45,481 nt of DNA from Xenorhabdus anantnagensis. GTDB taxonomy: Bacteria > Pseudomonadota > Gammaproteobacteria > Enterobacterales > Enterobacteriaceae. The position numbers and the translations under genes are program-made. Where the stretch lies: NCBI RefSeq assembly GCF_028598555.1, contig NZ_JAQRFN010000028.1:1-45481 (forward strand), written 5' to 3'. The notes under the pieces were generated by a model. That model worked only from the letters and a program-made list of their open reading frames with translations. It searched no databases and was not told the origin of the DNA. Below are positions 44,020 through 45,481 of this stretch, piece by piece; position 1 is the stretch's first letter; every line of letters starts with the position of its first letter.

Positions 44020-45056
44020 GAAATACATTCCACGGCATTTATTTCACCTTCACTACCAATAAAGCGAACCTCAGGTTCTAAGAAAATATTAAATTTTTCT
44101 GCGACTTTGTTATATATATAAGCAGCCAAAGCAATGACATCTTGTCCCGTTGCATTATCTTTATTAATTAATACCAATGCTTGTTTCGTATGTACGGCAG
44201 CACCACCAATAGAATAACCCTTCAATTGGCACTGATCGATAAGCCAACCTGCTGCAATCTTTACACTTTGCTCATTATGAGGATATTGGGGACAATCTGG
44301 ATATTCAGACTTAATTTTGTATGCCAATTCAACCGATACAATAGGATTTTTAAAGAAACTTCCAGCGTTCCCCATCAACGTAGGATCTGGTAGTTTACTC
44401 TGGCGCATTTCACACACGGCATCGAATATTTGTTTTGGAGTAACATTTTCTCGTGAAAACTGCGCTAAGGCACCGTACGTTAAAATTGGCTCCCATTTCT
44501 TATTCAAACATAAGCCAACGGCGGTGATAGCATAACCGTCTTTATATTGATGTTTAAAGATACTGTCTCTATACGCAAATTGACACTCACTTGCCGTTAG
44601 ACGAATTAGATTGCCTGTTTTTAACTCGACAAAATCCACATATTCACAGACATGTTTAAACTCAATTCCATATGCCCCAATATTCTGGATTGGAGCAGAC
44701 CCAACATTTCCGGGGATCAAGGCTAAATTTTCTAATCCATAGATTTGTTGTTTAAATAAATAAGTAATCAGCTCATGCCAATTTTCACCTGCACCAACAT
44801 GAATATGCCATGCAGTATCAGATTCTTGTACATTAATACCAAGGATACGATTTAGAATCACAGTGCCTTGAAAATTCTCAGTGAAGAGGACGTTACTTCC
44901 CCCTCCCAGCAATAAAATAGGGTGATTCTTTTCCATTGCTTCTTGCCATAAGGCCAGAAGAGACTCAATAGAGGTGGCTATACCGATATAATCAGCACTG
45001 GCTGAAATGCAAAATGTGTTTAACGTTTTTAGCTGAGTAGATTGACAAACAGACAT
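44016..45056 (-). CDS. murB: UDP-N-acetylenolpyruvoylglucosamine reductase MurB
   Basis: A 346-residue FAD enzyme that makes UDP-N-acetylmuramate for peptidoglycan. The FAD-binding [11 protein letters not shown] and [19 protein letters not shown], the active-site Ser in [11 protein letters not shown] and the Glu in EPEVRFIG are visible. It precedes birA with an ATGA overlap, as in E. coli, and follows an rRNA operon end on the same strand, also as in E. coli. Confidence 0.96.
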   Translation of the reverse strand: MSVCQSTQLKTLNTFCISASADYIGIATSIESLLALWQEAMEKNHPILLLGGGSNVLFTENFQGTVILNRILGINVQESDTAWHIHVGAGENWHELITYLFKQQIYGLENLALIPGNVGSAPIQNIGAYGIEFKHVCEYVDFVELKTGNLIRLTASECQFAYRDSIFKHQYKDGYAITAVGLCLNKKWEPILTYGALAQFSRENVTPKQIFDAVCEMRQSKLPDPTLMGNAGSFFKNPIVSVELAYKIKSEYPDCPQYPHNEQSVKIAAGWLIDQCQLKGYSIGGAAVHTKQALVLINKDNATGQDVIALAAYIYNKVAEKFNIFLEPEVRFIGSEGEINAVECIS

Positions 45057-45165
45057 TCACTTCAAACTCAATAGGTAATTTGAGCGTAGTCTATCAGACT
45101 CTACATTTGAAAGATAAGCAAGTAATTGACCAATACTTATATCTTATTGAAAAAACTAGAAATGC

Positions 45166-45193
45166 AAAAGGCCACTCATATGAGTGGCCTTTT
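45166..45193. terminator. rRNA operon terminator
   Basis: A 28-bp perfect palindrome, with arms AAAAGGCCACTCAT and ATGAGTGGCCTTTT, lies just past the 5S gene. It has T-runs on both ends and so can end transcription on both strands. Confidence 0.9.
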
Positions 45194-45205
45194 GACTGGG
45201 TATTA

Positions 45206-45325
45206 AAGCTTGGCAGTTCCCTACTCTCACATGGGGAGACCCCACACTACCATCGGCGCTACGGTGTTTCACTGCTGAGTTCGGCATGGGGTCAGGTGGG
45301 ACCACCGCGCTATTGCTGCCAAGCA
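45206..45325 (-). rRNA. rrf: 5S ribosomal RNA
   Basis: On the minus strand the 120-nt gene begins TGCTTGGCAGCAATAGCG and contains GGTCCCACCTGACCCCATGC and CCGAACTCAGCAGTGAAAC, typical of gammaproteobacterial 5S rRNA. It ends GGGAACTGCCAAGCTT. The 5' and 3' ends pair (TGCTTGGCAG with CTGCCAAGC). It is the distal 5S after tRNA-Thr. Confidence 0.96.
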
Positions 45326-45357
45326 AATTCTGTTTTACTTGCCGAACATGTTATTTA

Positions 45358-45433
45358 TGGTGCTGATACCCAGATTCGAACTGGGGACCTCACCCTTACC
45401 AAGGGTGTGCTCTACCAACTGAGCCATATCAGC
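45358..45433 (-). tRNA. tRNA-Thr (anticodon GGU)
   Basis: Seventy-six nucleotides on the minus strand, with acceptor GCTGATA/TATCAGC, D-loop GGCTCAGTTGGTAGAGC, anticodon loop TTGGTAA in a CACCC/GGGTG stem, T-arm GGTTCGAATC-type (CAGTTCGAATCTG), and an encoded CCA. The anticodon GGT reads Thr codons. It lies between the rRNA operon body and the distal 5S. Confidence 0.97.
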
Positions 45434-45449
45434 AAAAGCTAAAAATAAC

Positions 45450-45474
45450 AAGTGTTGCCAAATGGGCAACACTT
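45450..45474. other. Hairpin in the rRNA operon spacer
   Basis: AAGTGTTGCC and its complement form a 10-bp stem with a 5-nt loop. It lies upstream (on the minus strand) of tRNA-Thr and is probably a processing or antitermination hairpin in the spacer. Confidence 0.5.
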
Positions 45475-45481
45475 ATAAATT

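Overview
The window looks like a chromosomal segment of an insect-associated Morganellaceae bacterium, most likely Xenorhabdus or a close relative such as Photorhabdus. This is an inference. It rests on enterobacterial-type core genes (bioH-gntX-nfuA, glpEGR/glpD, murB-birA next to an rRNA operon), AT-rich spacers, IS630 and IS6 transposase debris, and several stand-alone toxin- or effector-like genes set between housekeeping blocks. No species call can be proved from the sequence alone.

Layout. 1-720: tail of an IS630-type transposase, then an OsmC-family gene. 769-7092: bioH (minus), gntX and nfuA, then a glycerol-3-phosphate block glpE-glpG-glpR-glpD all on the plus strand, with two abutting GlpR operators and a CRP-like site before glpD. 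7272-8390: a truncated GNAT reading frame abutting a minus-strand gluzincin (HEIGH plus a downstream NEFVAE motif). 8964-15614: a yhf-type operon in the order yhfZ-Y-X-php-U-T-S with no intact yhfW. 16104-17252: a TcdA/TcdB-like glycosyltransferase behind a perfect CRP palindrome. 17439-31143: a full phenylacetate (paa) catabolic set, with paaZ divergent from paaABCDEFGHIJ, then paaK and paaX. A CatB-type acetyltransferase follows where paaY might be expected.

32071-33460 (minus): a probable cell-wall-hydrolase effector followed at once by a signal-peptide-bearing partner, which looks like an effector/immunity pair. 33612-36287: a dihydrofolate-reductase-family protein, then a tightly coupled module of a degraded DUF3100-like membrane gene, a second membrane protein and an M20 amidohydrolase. 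36549-37126: a decayed IS6 transposase fused in frame to an unrelated, possibly immunity-like C-terminus. 37401-40517: treB-treC trehalose uptake and hydrolysis. 40795-42132: a PI-PLC X-domain protein. 42248-42886: a broken small gene and a LprI-type lysozyme-inhibitor-like protein. 43060-45056: birA and murB (minus). 45206-45433: 5S rRNA and tRNA-Thr(GGU), the distal end of an rRNA operon on the minus strand.

How it works together. The paa block encodes ligation of phenylacetate to CoA (PaaK), epoxidation (PaaABCDE), isomerisation (PaaG), ring opening and aldehyde oxidation (PaaZ), and beta-oxidation-like steps (PaaF, PaaH, PaaJ), with PaaI thioesterase and PaaX repressor. TGATTC elements shared by the paaZ and paaA sides suggest joint PaaX control. 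The glp and tre blocks handle glycerol-3-phosphate and trehalose, the latter being the main insect blood sugar.

The most unusual features are: four different stand-alone toxin/effector-like genes; an IS6/immunity-like chimera; a PaaE with seven His-rich pentapeptide repeats; and a recurrent pattern of short, mostly in-frame (15 or 18 bp) tandem duplications scattered across otherwise conserved genes.
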